Of a stretch of DNA of 64,000 nucleotides, positions 27,112 through 39,191 are shown in pieces; position 1 is the first letter of the stretch, and each line of letters opens with the position of its first letter. The notes beneath the pieces were generated by a model. The model was given only the letters and a program-made list of their open reading frames with translations, did not search any database and was not told the DNA's origin. The translations under genes and the position numbers were made by a program. The stretch is from Stutzerimonas stutzeri RCH2 (GTDB lineage Bacteria > Pseudomonadota > Gammaproteobacteria > Pseudomonadales > Pseudomonadaceae). The stretch spans positions 434,001 through 498,000 of the forward strand of contig NC_019936.1 of assembly GCF_000327065.1 (NCBI RefSeq). The letters run 5' to 3'.

Positions 27112-28975
27112 TCGTTTAGGCTCTCCTCTATATTTATTTACGAGAGATATTGTCCAAGAGTTGAATAATGAGCTGGGCTTTTACACTAATCTCAAGGGCG
27201 TGTCGGAGGCGGTTAGAGCGAAAATTAAGATATCGGCATTGTCATTTTATAAAGATAATGTTTGGGATTTTTCTGCTGAGTATCCAAGTTTACGCTCAAG
27301 GGCCGTTGTTCTTAAGTTCAGCCAGATTCATTTTGAGGATGGTAGCGATATAACCATGCCGGGTTATGAGTGTTATTTGAGTTCGGTTAAGGAGTATTGT
27401 TATTCATTGTTGGTTGATCCTCCCTCTACATATCCCAAGTGGTCAACTATTTGCGTTGCAATGACAAAGGGGGTCAGAAGTCTTTTAAGGTTCATGAGAG
27501 AAGCGGGGATCGACAGATTTTCTGATGTTATCGATCTTGATTTTCAGGCGTTTCAGGATTGGGTGGCTGAGTCCGCAAATAAAGCTGGAGGATTGATTAC
27601 GGATAGGACGCTTAAGTCAAGAATTTATGGGCTCTCGTGGCTCTATGAGCAATCTGGAAAGCTTACTGACGGATTGTGTACTTGGCCTTTTGGAGATAGT
27701 CGCAGTGAAACGGAATGGGCTAAGGATCGTGCGCAGAAAAAACTACCTAGAAAATATCAGACTACACCAGAGATGCCGGACTCGGTTGCGAAGAAGCTAA
27801 TTCAATGTGCGATAGATGATTTATCTATTGCTGGCAAATTGGAGGAAATAAGGGCGAAGCGTAAGGAATATAAGTCTGGAAGAGCAACTTCTAGAAAGCT
27901 GCTGCCCACTGGTGAGTATAAGCATTCTGTGGAGGTGATTAATCCATTTCCTTGGGATAGATATGGTATTTCTTCTTGGCATCAAGTAAAGACATTGGAG
28001 TCAAGGCTCCTTGTGGCTGGTTATATTTTGATAGCGATGTTTTCAGGTATGCGGTTCCATGAAATGGCCCATATTAAGGTTGGTCGTGCTAATAATTGGA
28101 GTGTGCGACCGGTTAGCGTTGATGGTGGGGTTAAATATTTTTATTTCTTGATGTCGAAAACGAATAAATTGCAGCATGATGCTACTAGCTACCTCTGGCA
28201 AACGATTCCTTACGTCGAGCGTGTTTTGGAGGCGCTTGAACAAGGCTTGGCTCATCGTTATAAGAGAGGAAATTCTTTTCTTTTCTCGGGCTACCTAAAC
28301 ACCGGTGAAAGGATCTCACTTTCTACCATAAATGGCGCCTTAAAAAAATATGCTGAATATCATTGTGTGGAATTTGATGGGGAGGTGTGGCCGGTTGCGA
28401 CACATCAGTTTAGAAAGAAGTTCTCACGACTTATGATTAGGAGTGGTCTTGGTTTGGTTGAGCTTCAAGATCAATTGAAGCACTTTGATATTGAGATGAC
28501 GAAGAATTACGGTGACTTAAATCTCTACTCTGAATTGCAGCAGGAGAAATTTACCCTGTCTAGAGAGAAGTACGACGAAATTATGCTGACTCAGGCCCCT
28601 ATTATTGGCGGTGGTGCTGATGAGGTTGAGGGGTATAGGAAGGCTTTTATGGGTATGTCTGCCGATGATAGAGAGCGGCTCTTGGATAATCTATCCAAGA
28701 AAGCGCTTATTGAGCAAATGGATGATGGCTTGTGTATGTTTAGAGCCAAAAAGGCGCTTTGTGGGGGAGATAGTGCAAACTGTCGTCCAGCGGATTGTAA
28801 TAATTCTATTATTCCCGCTGAAGGTATGAGGCGAACCTTGACCTGGCGTAAGAGCGAGAATCAAAGAATGAGAGACTTCTTTTCTGGTCAGCCACTAAAG
28901 GTGGCCCATTTAGATGACAGGATCTCTGAAATTGATAAATTGCTCAGTCAAATGGATGGCTTAAATTGTGAATAA
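27104..28975 (+). CDS. Large tyrosine recombinase, GinC-like (third of trio)
   Basis: The protein of 623 residues carries Arg317 in MFSGMRFHEMAH, His434 and Arg437 in THQFRKKFS, His460 in LKHFDIEMTKNYGD and Tyr469. So the tyrosine recombinase set is essentially present. A cysteine-rich tail, CMFRAKKALCGGDSANCRPADC, follows near residue 545 and may bind zinc. The start at 27104 has GAGGAGAG six bases upstream and overlaps the previous stop by eight bases. In GInt islands all three integrases are reported to be needed for integration and excision. Confidence 0.86.
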   Translation: MVDRLGSPLYLFTRDIVQELNNELGFYTNLKGVSEAVRAKIKISALSFYKDNVWDFSAEYPSLRSRAVVLKFSQIHFEDGSDITMPGYECYLSSVKEYCYSLLVDPPSTYPKWSTICVAMTKGVRSLLRFMREAGIDRFSDVIDLDFQAFQDWVAESANKAGGLITDRTLKSRIYGLSWLYEQSGKLTDGLCTWPFGDSRSETEWAKDRAQKKLPRKYQTTPEMPDSVAKKLIQCAIDDLSIAGKLEEIRAKRKEYKSGRATSRKLLPTGEYKHSVEVINPFPWDRYGISSWHQVKTLESRLLVAGYILIAMFSGMRFHEMAHIKVGRANNWSVRPVSVDGGVKYFYFLMSKTNKLQHDATSYLWQTIPYVERVLEALEQGLAHRYKRGNSFLFSGYLNTGERISLSTINGALKKYAEYHCVEFDGEVWPVATHQFRKKFSRLMIRSGLGLVELQDQLKHFDIEMTKNYGDLNLYSELQQEKFTLSREKYDEIMLTQAPIIGGGADEVEGYRKAFMGMSADDRERLLDNLSKKALIEQMDDGLCMFRAKKALCGGDSANCRPADCNNSIIPAEGMRRTLTWRKSENQRMRDFFSGQPLKVAHLDDRISEIDKLLSQMDGLNCE

Positions 28976-29438
28976 TAAAAAACCTCGTGGCAGTTTGGTA
29001 GGCCTCAAGGAAAATCGAGAGGCCCTGAAGGTAAAAAATACTGAAGCAATGTTGAAGGTTGTTGAGAAACTGGGGAAGGAAAAACCAGATGCGCTATGGT
29101 CTTACAAGGACGTTTGGTCTGGTGCGGGCTTGAAAAGTAATGTTGCCCTCAATAGTCCATGGAATTCTCATGTTCGTGATGCAATCGACGCTCATAACTC
29201 TAGTATTCGAGAAGCATCAGAGCTTGAGGTGTTCGCTTCAACGCAAAAAAAGACGCTGAGGGTAATAAATGGAGAATTGAGGAAACAGGTTGAAGTCATG
29301 CGAAAAGAAAGAGATCAAGCCTTGTCGAAGATTGCTATTTATGAGGCTGAAACTGACTTCTATAAAAGAAAATGTGAGGGGCTTTTGAGGGTGAATGAGC
29401 GCCTAAGGAGCAGCCCCGGCGGTTTAAGTGTCGTTTAG
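28968..29438 (+). CDS. Small coiled-coil protein, GinD/TnpC-like
   Basis: The protein of 156 residues starts MNNKKPRGSLVGLKENREAL and overlaps the third integrase by eight bases. Residues about 85-150 are a run of charged heptads (KQVEVMRKERDQALSKIAIY) predicted as coiled coil. Its place as fourth gene after three integrases fits GinD of GInt islands and resembles TnpC of Tn554, thought to act as accessory DNA-binding protein. No enzymatic motif is seen. The operon ends here; the IS5-type element begins 36 bases later. Confidence 0.78.
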   Translation: MNNKKPRGSLVGLKENREALKVKNTEAMLKVVEKLGKEKPDALWSYKDVWSGAGLKSNVALNSPWNSHVRDAIDAHNSSIREASELEVFASTQKKTLRVINGELRKQVEVMRKERDQALSKIAIYEAETDFYKRKCEGLLRVNERLRSSPGGLSVV

Positions 29439-29621
29439 TCAATTGGCGTTATTAAGACGTCTCTGTTTTCGCTATGGATGGTCTGAAGTAGTTGTGTATT
29501 TCTGGCTGACTTCAGCCCCTGCCGATTTTAAAAGCGGCAAATCGATCAAAAACGCTCAGATCACCCGCTTATTTCTGTGTTTTTAGCCGCCGCGAGCACC
29601 TCGCGGCAGCCATTTTCCACA

Positions 29622-30375
29622 TTACAGGCGCACCTCTCCTGCATTCGCCAGTAAATGTCGGCGCGCCATCCACAGGTTCGACAGCGCGAACAGCGTCATC
29701 AGTTGCGCCGTGTTCTTCGCCAGACCACGGAAGCGCACCTTCACATAACCGAACTGGCGCTTGATCACCCGGAACGGATGCTCGACCTTGGCTCGTACCT
29801 GAGCCTTGGCCTTCTCAATCTTGCGCTTGGCTTTGTACAAAGCACTGCGCTTATCAAGCTTCTTGTAAGTACTACGGCGGGCGGCGATCTGCCAGATGGC
29901 CTCCCGGCCTTCATGTTCAGGGCGTTTCTCGACGCCGGTGTAACCCGCGTCGGCACCGACCATGTTCTCATCGCCGTGCAGCAGCTTATCGACCTGGGTG
30001 ACATCGGCCACGTTGGCCGCCGTGCCCACCACGCTGTGCACCAAGCCCGACTCATCATCGACACCGATGTGCGCCTTCATGCCGAAGTAGTACTGGTTAC
30101 CCTTCTTGGTCTGATGCATTTCCGGGTCGCGCTTACCGTCCTTGTTCTTGGTCGAACTCGGCGCATTGATCAGCGTGGCATCGACGATCGTGCCTTGGCG
30201 CAGCGACAGCCCTCGGTCGCCCAGATAGCCATTGAGGACAGCCAAGATGCCGGCGGCTAGTTCGTGCTTCTCCAGCAAACGACGGAAGTTGAGGATGGTG
30301 GTTTCATCGGGGATACGCTCCAAGCTCAGCCCCGCGAACTGGCGCAGGATGGTGGTCTCGTACAGCGCCTCTTCC
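29622..30375 (-). pseudogene. IS5-family transposase, C-terminal part
   Basis: This part continues the reading frame EEALYETTILRQFAGLSLER to the end MARRHLLANAGEVRL. It holds the DDE residues: IVDATLINAPSSTKN, VGADAGYTGVEKR and KVEHPFRVIKRQFGY. The matching N-terminal part is at 31607-31836; joined across the 3-base duplication they read SDPAM-EEALYE and give a transposase of about 327 residues, normal for the family. The IS3 insertion separates the catalytic domain from its start, so it is inactive. Confidence 0.88.
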
Positions 30376-30393
30376 TGAATCGCCCCGGCTTTC

Positions 30394-31239
30394 CTAGACA
30401 CTCTCCAAGCTCTGGAAATAACGCTTTTCAAACTCCACTGGCGACAGCTGCATAGCGCTGCTGTGCCGGCGCTTGGGGTTATAGACCATCTCGATGTAAT
30501 CGAACACATCACTGCGGGCTTCTTCGCGAGTGCCGTAGGTTTTCCGTCGGATGCGCTCCCGCTTCAGCAACTGGAAAAAGCTTTCCGCGACCGCGTTGTC
30601 GTGACAGTTACCGCGTCGACTCATGCTGCTGATTAGGTTGTTGGCCTTTAGGAAGCTCTGCCAGTCCGAGCTGCTGAACTGGCTGCCCTGGTCGGAGTGG
30701 ATCATCACCTCCTGCCTGGGCTTGCGCCGCCAGACCGCCATCAACAACGCATCGATGGCCAGGTCGCTGCACATCCGTGGTTTCATCGACCAGCCGATCA
30801 CCTGGCGCGAAAACAGATCCAGCACCACCGCCAAGTACAACCAGCCCTCATAGGTGCGGATGTAGGTGATGTCGGTGACCCAGACCTTGTTCGGCTCGCT
30901 GACCTTGAACTGCCGCTCCAGGCGGTTGGGCGAAGCCACCGTCGGCTTACCGCCGTAATAGCCGGGGCGCCGACGATAACCGGTCTGCGAACGCAGCCCC
31001 TCCACCCGCATTAGGCGAGCCACGCGGTGCCGGCCACAGGACTCGCCCAGCTCACGCAGGTCGTCGTGGATCTTGCGGTAGCCGTAGACCCCGCCGCTTT
31101 CCAGCCAGGCATGCTTGATCAATCCGAGCAGGCGCTGATCTTCCTTCTCGCGTGCGGATTTCGGCTCGGCCAGCCAGGCGTAGTAACCGCTGGGATGTAC
31201 CTGGAGGGTCTGGCAGAGACGCCGTACCGGGTACTCCAC
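30394..31239 (-). CDS. IS3-family transposase OrfB (integrase core)
   Basis: The frame of 281 residues starts MEYPVRRLCQTLQVHPSGYY and has the DDE triad in VWVTDITYIRTYEG, MIHSDQGSQFSS and NAVAESFFQLLKRE, with the preceding HTH_21-type region GVYGYRKIHDDLRELG. It is normally made as a fusion with OrfA through -1 frameshifting at the A6G slippery site near 31299-31305. The open frame reaches upstream past this start, as expected of a fusion. Confidence 0.93.
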   Translation of the reverse strand: MEYPVRRLCQTLQVHPSGYYAWLAEPKSAREKEDQRLLGLIKHAWLESGGVYGYRKIHDDLRELGESCGRHRVARLMRVEGLRSQTGYRRRPGYYGGKPTVASPNRLERQFKVSEPNKVWVTDITYIRTYEGWLYLAVVLDLFSRQVIGWSMKPRMCSDLAIDALLMAVWRRKPRQEVMIHSDQGSQFSSSDWQSFLKANNLISSMSRRGNCHDNAVAESFFQLLKRERIRRKTYGTREEARSDVFDYIEMVYNPKRRHSSAMQLSPVEFEKRYFQSLESV

Positions 31240-31265
31240 CGACAGCTTGCTGATGACGGCGTACT

Positions 31266-31544
31266 TCAGCCGGACTCCTTGGCAAAGTACGCGGCGGCCT
31301 TTTTTAGGATGTCTCGCTCTTCGGTCACCCGCTTGAGTTCCGCGCGCAAGCGACGCAGCTCGGCCTGTTGATCATCTACCTGCTGCCGCTGTGCTTGGGG
31401 CTTGCTGTAGCGCTTTACCCAGGCGTACAGGCTGTGCGCGGACACGCCTAGACGCTCCGCCACATCGGCAACGCGCAAACCGCGCTCGGTGACTTGCTTG
31501 ACCGCTTCGATCTTGAATTCTTCGGGGTAACGCTGGTTGCTCAT
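31266..31544 (-). CDS. IS3-family transposase OrfA
   Basis: The protein of 92 residues starts MSNQRYPEEFKIEAVKQVTE, with a helix-turn-helix (RVADVAERLGVSAHSLYAWV) and a leucine-zipper-like stretch LRRLRAELKRVTEERDILKK. This is the DNA-binding half of an IS3 transposase. The slippery sequence AAAAAAG lies in the KKA codons near its end. Confidence 0.93.
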   Translation of the reverse strand: MSNQRYPEEFKIEAVKQVTERGLRVADVAERLGVSAHSLYAWVKRYSKPQAQRQQVDDQQAELRRLRAELKRVTEERDILKKAAAYFAKESG

Positions 31545-31606
31545 GGCACCTCCTGATGGGCCTCATTATGAGGCTTGGAGGTGTCTACGAAACCAGGGGC
31601 GATTCA

Positions 31607-31836
31607 TCCATCGCTGGATCGCTGTAACCGAACCAGTTTTGCATCAGGTGCACGCGCAGCATCGCCATCAGCGGATAGGCCGGACGACCGCCTTCACCCT
31701 TGGGATAATGCGGCTCGATCAAGGCAATCAAACCCTTCCACGGCACCACCCGATCCATCTCGATCAGGAACAACTCTTTGCGGGTTTGTTTGCGCTTACC
31801 GGCGTACTCGGCGTCAGCGAAGGTCATCTGCTTCAT
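31607..31836 (-). pseudogene. IS5-family transposase, N-terminal part
   Basis: The fragment starts MKQMTFADAEYAGKRKQTRK and runs to QNWFGYSDPAM, where the IS3 element enters. The DUF772-type N-terminal domain of IS5 transposases is present (LIALIEPHYPKGEGGRPAYP). The open frame continues about eight codons into the IS3 end before a stop. Confidence 0.88.
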
Positions 31837-31902
31837 GGGGAAACTCAGCGGGTGGAATCCGGGTCTTTTGCCAAAATCTGGAAGTCTTCTTCAGAGTTTC
31901 CC

Positions 31903-32297
31903 TAGCATTAAGCTGGGCGCGACAACAGACGTCTAGTTGGGCGGCACCTGAAGGTTTCGACCAGCCACATAACGGCCTAGGTCAATCGACGGGCAAGAAT
32001 AGAATGTCTCCTATAGTCCGCTAGTGTGCGCTCTCTTGCTTGGATGGCATTACGTTCTGGCCCAACGTTACTGTAGCGAATCCGCAGCAGTATCAATCAA
32101 AGCCTCCTGTATCCCGCGTGAAGAAAGACGCTACGTTGCGCCCGTTCTTCCACGGCTTCGCTTGCCGCCCCGCTACGGCAGATTCGAAGTATTCATCGAA
32201 ATGTCATCCTTTAGAAACAGTGCGTTAACAAGGAATTTCTACCCTTTGCATCGCGAACCGCAATTGTGCGGCCAGCAATATTGCGAAAGGTGATCAA
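31903..32297. other. Leader of the ptx operon, no gene seen
   Basis: This 395-base stretch between the IS5 end and ptxA has no supported coding frame. It should contain the ptx promoter. An ATGTCAT at 32201-32207 recalls half of a Pho box but lacks the second half, so I do not call one. AAAGG about seven bases before the ptxA start is the ribosome site. Confidence 0.5.
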
Positions 32298-36703
<4,406 letters not shown>

Positions 36704-36745
36704 GGTGATGGATGGTTGCGATCCAGCGCTTGGCTTGTCAGCCTA

Positions 36746-36781
36746 GGGAAACTCTGAAAAAGACTTTCTGATTTGGCAAAA
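36746..36781 (+). repeat. Remnant of an IS5 end, inverted relative to the copy at 31902
   Basis: GGGAAACTCTGAAAAAGACT and the following bases match the transposase-side end of the IS5 element (read inward from 31902) at about 30 of 36 positions, again next to CTAG. The rest of the element is missing. The ptx operon is thus bounded by two inverted IS5-type ends. Confidence 0.75.
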
Positions 36782-37087
36782 TACCGCGACCCCAACCTCG
36801 TGAACGAGCAGACGGTGGACGAGAAAGTCTACGACCGCCTTTCCGAACGCATGAAGGACCGCTTTGATCTGTTCGGATCGTTGCCGGACACCATCAAGGA
36901 CGAATGGATTGACGACATCGAGCATCTGGGAGAATTGATGGATCAGTACATCAATGCCCAGAAGCAGGAAACCGGCTTCGATCTGCGCTACAACGCCACC
37001 ATGCGCCCAACCGATAACGACTGGCGCAACTGCGCACAGGTCTTGTCACGTCGAGATTTTGAGACGCTGATGAGGAAAGGGTGGTGA
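36782..37087 (+). pseudogene. 3' remnant of an SNF2-like helicase gene
   Basis: The frame reads YRDPNLVNEQTVDEKVYDRL, then FGSLPDTIKDEWI, then a C-terminus near VLSRRDFETLMRKGW. This resembles the C-terminal end of SNF2-type helicases, where a VYxxLSERMxDRxDxFGSLPD block follows the helicase core, as in DISARM-like defence helicases. The rest of the gene is absent; its 5' side is replaced by the IS5 remnant. A TTG at 36773 could open a 104-residue frame, but it lies in IS-derived DNA. Homology is recalled, not searched. Confidence 0.6.
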
Positions 37088-37133
37088 CCGAGGTCCAATC
37101 GGTGAGCTGGTTCGCCACTGCTTATCTGGCGCA

Positions 37134-37760
37134 CTAAGCTCGCTCAGGCGCCTTGTTCAGTGAGGCAGGTTCATAGTTGGCATTAGATAATACCTCCTGC
37201 ATCCATTTCGGCATCATGCATGCTCTAAGGGTTGCCAGTTCGACAGGGCTGAGGGCGCAGGTAATTTTGGAAAGCGTCTGCGAAGACAGCCCATCTTTGC
37301 CGAGGTAATAAAGTGCGGTCAGTGCCATGCCCACCATAGTGCCAGCGTGCTGCAAGCGATGACTGGACACATGCTGTAGGCGAACCACCGCATTACCAAC
37401 CTTGATTTTGCGGGTTGCTCCGCTTGTGTAGAAAGTCGGTACTACCTGCATCTGAGTACTAAGTCCCAGCCTGCGCACAGCTTCCGCACCATGTATCTGA
37501 ATCGTCTCGCCATTTGCTTTAGTGAGAATGCTCATGATGGCTAGCGGGCTAGGTATGAGCCGGCGACCGGTGTAGCGGCTAAATTTTGGTCGCATGTAAA
37601 TGCCGCGAGCGACGCGCTCAAGATGACCTGATTGCACTAGCCTGGAGAATGCCTTATCGACGGCAGCACGAGAGCCAGCCTCTGCGAATAGCGAGCGAGG
37701 AAAGGGCTTCCCCTTCTGCATTCGCTTAATTCGGTTCGAGATTGCTTCTGCGACGGACAT
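37134..37760 (-). CDS. AbiEi-like antitoxin/regulator (DUF6088 type), no partner
   Basis: The protein of 208 residues starts MSVAEAISNRIKRMQKGKPF. An N-terminal winged helix (DKAFSRLVQSGHLERVARGI) is followed by a domain with IHGAEAVRRLGLSTQ, as in AbiEi antitoxins of type IV toxin-antitoxin pairs. The usual nucleotidyltransferase AbiEii is not next to it. It may follow the XRE gene in one transcript (77-base gap). It could act alone as a regulator. Confidence 0.72.
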   Translation of the reverse strand: MSVAEAISNRIKRMQKGKPFPRSLFAEAGSRAAVDKAFSRLVQSGHLERVARGIYMRPKFSRYTGRRLIPSPLAIMSILTKANGETIQIHGAEAVRRLGLSTQMQVVPTFYTSGATRKIKVGNAVVRLQHVSSHRLQHAGTMVGMALTALYYLGKDGLSSQTLSKITCALSPVELATLRACMMPKWMQEVLSNANYEPASLNKAPERA

Positions 37761-37837
37761 GGCACCCTTAGCGATCTGATTCTTCGAAATGGACTGACTA
37801 GAGGTCTCTCTTTCAACGTCGAGTGTTACCCGTAAGC

Positions 37838-38134
37838 CTATGATGCAGGCTCAGCGAGCAGGCTCTGTAACTCATCTCCAACTCTCTTTAGCAGTAACTC
37901 ACGGTCAGCGGGGGCCTCTGCTCCGAGCAAATAGGTGATGGCCAGGAGGGTGACCGGGTGGACATCGAGCACCTTGCAGAGATCATCAAGCTTTTCGAGC
38001 GTAGGACTGGTAGCCGCCCGCTCCAGCATGCTGACGTAGGTGCGGCTGCTAACCATTGAGAAGTCTTCCTGGGTAAGCCCCTGGCTGTGACGCACCAACC
38101 TCAACGCTTTACTAAACGAATTCCGGACTTCCAT
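37838..38134 (-). CDS. XRE-family transcriptional regulator
   Basis: The protein of 98 residues starts MEVRNSFSKALRLVRHSQGL. The helix-turn-helix is GLTQEDFSMVSSRTYVSMLE, and the C-terminal part is helical. I start at 38134, which has GGGAG ahead; an in-frame ATG at 38149 is possible. Two perfect inverted repeats lie at its start and just upstream (38131-38154 and 38171-38203), so it likely represses itself and the divergent genes. Confidence 0.85.
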   Translation of the reverse strand: MEVRNSFSKALRLVRHSQGLTQEDFSMVSSRTYVSMLERAATSPTLEKLDDLCKVLDVHPVTLLAITYLLGAEAPADRELLLKRVGDELQSLLAEPAS

Positions 38135-38154
38135 TTTGCGCTCCCGCAAAATGG
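38131..38154. promoter_or_regulatory. Palindrome CCATTTTGCG-n4-CGCAAAATGG over the XRE start
   Basis: Ten-base perfect arms with a CTCC spacer cover the start codon and ribosome site of the XRE gene. Each arm end contains a CAT/ATG, so the palindrome could act as operator or as an RNA hairpin hiding the start. Function is inferred. Confidence 0.7.
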
Positions 38155-38170
38155 AAAGATGAAGCGTGAT

Positions 38171-38203
38171 TGAACAATATATGACTACAAAATATATTGT
38201 TCA
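38171..38203. promoter_or_regulatory. Palindrome TGAACAATATAT-n9-ATATATTGTTCA in the divergent promoter
   Basis: Two perfect 12-base arms with a nine-base spacer lie between the XRE gene and the divergent gene at 38238. The total length of 33 bases fits a dimer of dimers or a two-fold regulator site. It is the best candidate operator for the XRE protein. Confidence 0.75.
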
Positions 38204-38237
38204 TTAGTCGAGCATGATTCTCATCAAGGGGCCTGGG

Positions 38238-38693
38238 ATGTTCAAGACAAATCGGAAATCTGAGCTGTTTCCTGGGCGCTCCAACGGCTCTGATGACGTT
38301 CAGTTCTGGTCATTTATTGAGCAGGATGCGGCTTGGCCTTGGTTCTATCTTCAGCTGGTGGAGGACGCTGGTGGGGAATTGTTTCGCAGCATGCTAATGG
38401 TTCCGACACCCGTACAGCTTGAGCAGGTCGTAGCCGTAAAAGATGATCATGCTTGGATTGAGCAGGCCCAGCTTGTGACTCCATCGCACATCAACGATAC
38501 GGAGCGCTGGACAATGGAGCCTTTGTTGGAGGTCAGTCTGATCCTTGATGATCAGGGGCTTGAGCTCGGATATAGGTATCGCGTAGAGGGAGGTCGAGAG
38601 TACAGCGTTTCTGTCGATCCGTTTCCAGACGGACAGCTGAAAACTCACATGATCTTCTCTGCTGCATTGCACATCAGGGCGGAAGGCTATTGA
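38238..38693 (+). CDS. Hypothetical protein divergent from the XRE regulator
   Basis: The protein of 151 residues opens MFKTNRKSELFPGRSNGSDD. I do not recognise a family. It is acidic, rich in beta-prone stretches (RWTMEPLLEVSLILDDQG), without signal peptide or membrane segment. AAGGGG lies six bases before the ATG at 38238; an earlier ATG at 38214 has no site. It is followed after 32 bases by a BPSL0761-type gene, likely in one transcript. Confidence 0.65.
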   Translation: MFKTNRKSELFPGRSNGSDDVQFWSFIEQDAAWPWFYLQLVEDAGGELFRSMLMVPTPVQLEQVVAVKDDHAWIEQAQLVTPSHINDTERWTMEPLLEVSLILDDQGLELGYRYRVEGGREYSVSVDPFPDGQLKTHMIFSAALHIRAEGY

Positions 38694-38725
38694 TTTCAGG
38701 TGTTTAGCTTGTTTGGAGGTGAGGC

Positions 38726-38956
38726 ATGACAATGCCATGCGAACGTACCCGAGCAGTGATACAGACACATGACTTTCTTCTTGAGCTCTCGCGTGATGGG
38801 TCTTTGCCCGAACGGGTTCGGCGTGATGCTCGATTCCTGCTGCGTCATTATCCAAGCCGGACTGACATGCTTATGGCCGGCCGGATTGAGGAACAGGCGG
38901 AGACGCTGCCAATTGGAGCTCTTGGCCCTGTATTCAGCTCGACAACAACTCTCTAA
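38726..38956 (+). CDS. BPSL0761-family small protein
   Basis: The protein of 76 residues begins MTMPCERTRAVIQTHDFLLE and continues RVRRDARFLLRHYPSRTDM, the pattern of the BPSL0761 family. Members are small, helical, of unknown function, and common on mobile elements of Pseudomonas and Burkholderia. GGAGG lies eight bases before the start. The 235 bases after it show nothing before the next gene. Confidence 0.75.
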   Translation: MTMPCERTRAVIQTHDFLLELSRDGSLPERVRRDARFLLRHYPSRTDMLMAGRIEEQAETLPIGALGPVFSSTTTL

Positions 38957-39191
38957 TAGGTATCGAATCGGATGTGATCGCTCTCGCCCTCTACAATCGC
39001 GGGCCCACATGAGCGTATGAGGAAGCTTTAAGAAGGGGCTCAGTCGCGCGCGGTGGGGGGATAGGCCTGTACAACTGGGCTGGCGTTTCCCTGCGGTAAC
39101 GGATAACCCATATATTGCTGCCTTCAGCCGCATCACCGGGTTCGCAGCGCGAGCCGATGCTGTCCTGGCAGCTTCTGAAGGCGAGTCACCC

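Larger units (their letters stand above)
30376..31606 (-). mobile_element. IS3-family insertion sequence nested in the IS5 transposase
   Basis: The 1231-base element has terminal inverted repeats TGAATCGCCCCGGCTTTC at 30376 and, from the right end, TGAATCGCCCCTGGTTTC. A 3-base target duplication TCC flanks it (30373-30375 and 31607-31609). It encodes OrfA and OrfB with a probable frameshift at A6G. All parts look intact, so it may be active and is younger than the IS5 copy it split. Confidence 0.93.
29475..31902 (-). mobile_element. IS5-family element interrupted by an IS3-family element
   Basis: The outer ends are TGGATGGTCTGAAGTAG at 29475 and, read inward from 31902, GGGAAACTCTGAAGAAG; 12 of 17 positions agree. 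The flanks read CTA before the left end and CTAG at the right end, in line with the preference of IS5 elements for CTAG-like sites, though a clean duplication is not seen. The single transposase gene reads leftward and is split by the nested IS3 element at 30376-31606. Without the insert the element would be about 1.2 kb. Confidence 0.82.

Noticed and set aside
32201..32222. Pho box ahead of ptxA
   Set aside because: Only the first half (ATGTCAT) fits. The segment 11 bases on, TAGAAAC, does not match the second CTGTCAT.
36773..37087. A complete 104-residue gene starting at TTG
   Set aside because: The start and first codons are in IS5-derived DNA, and the rest reads as the tail of a larger helicase.
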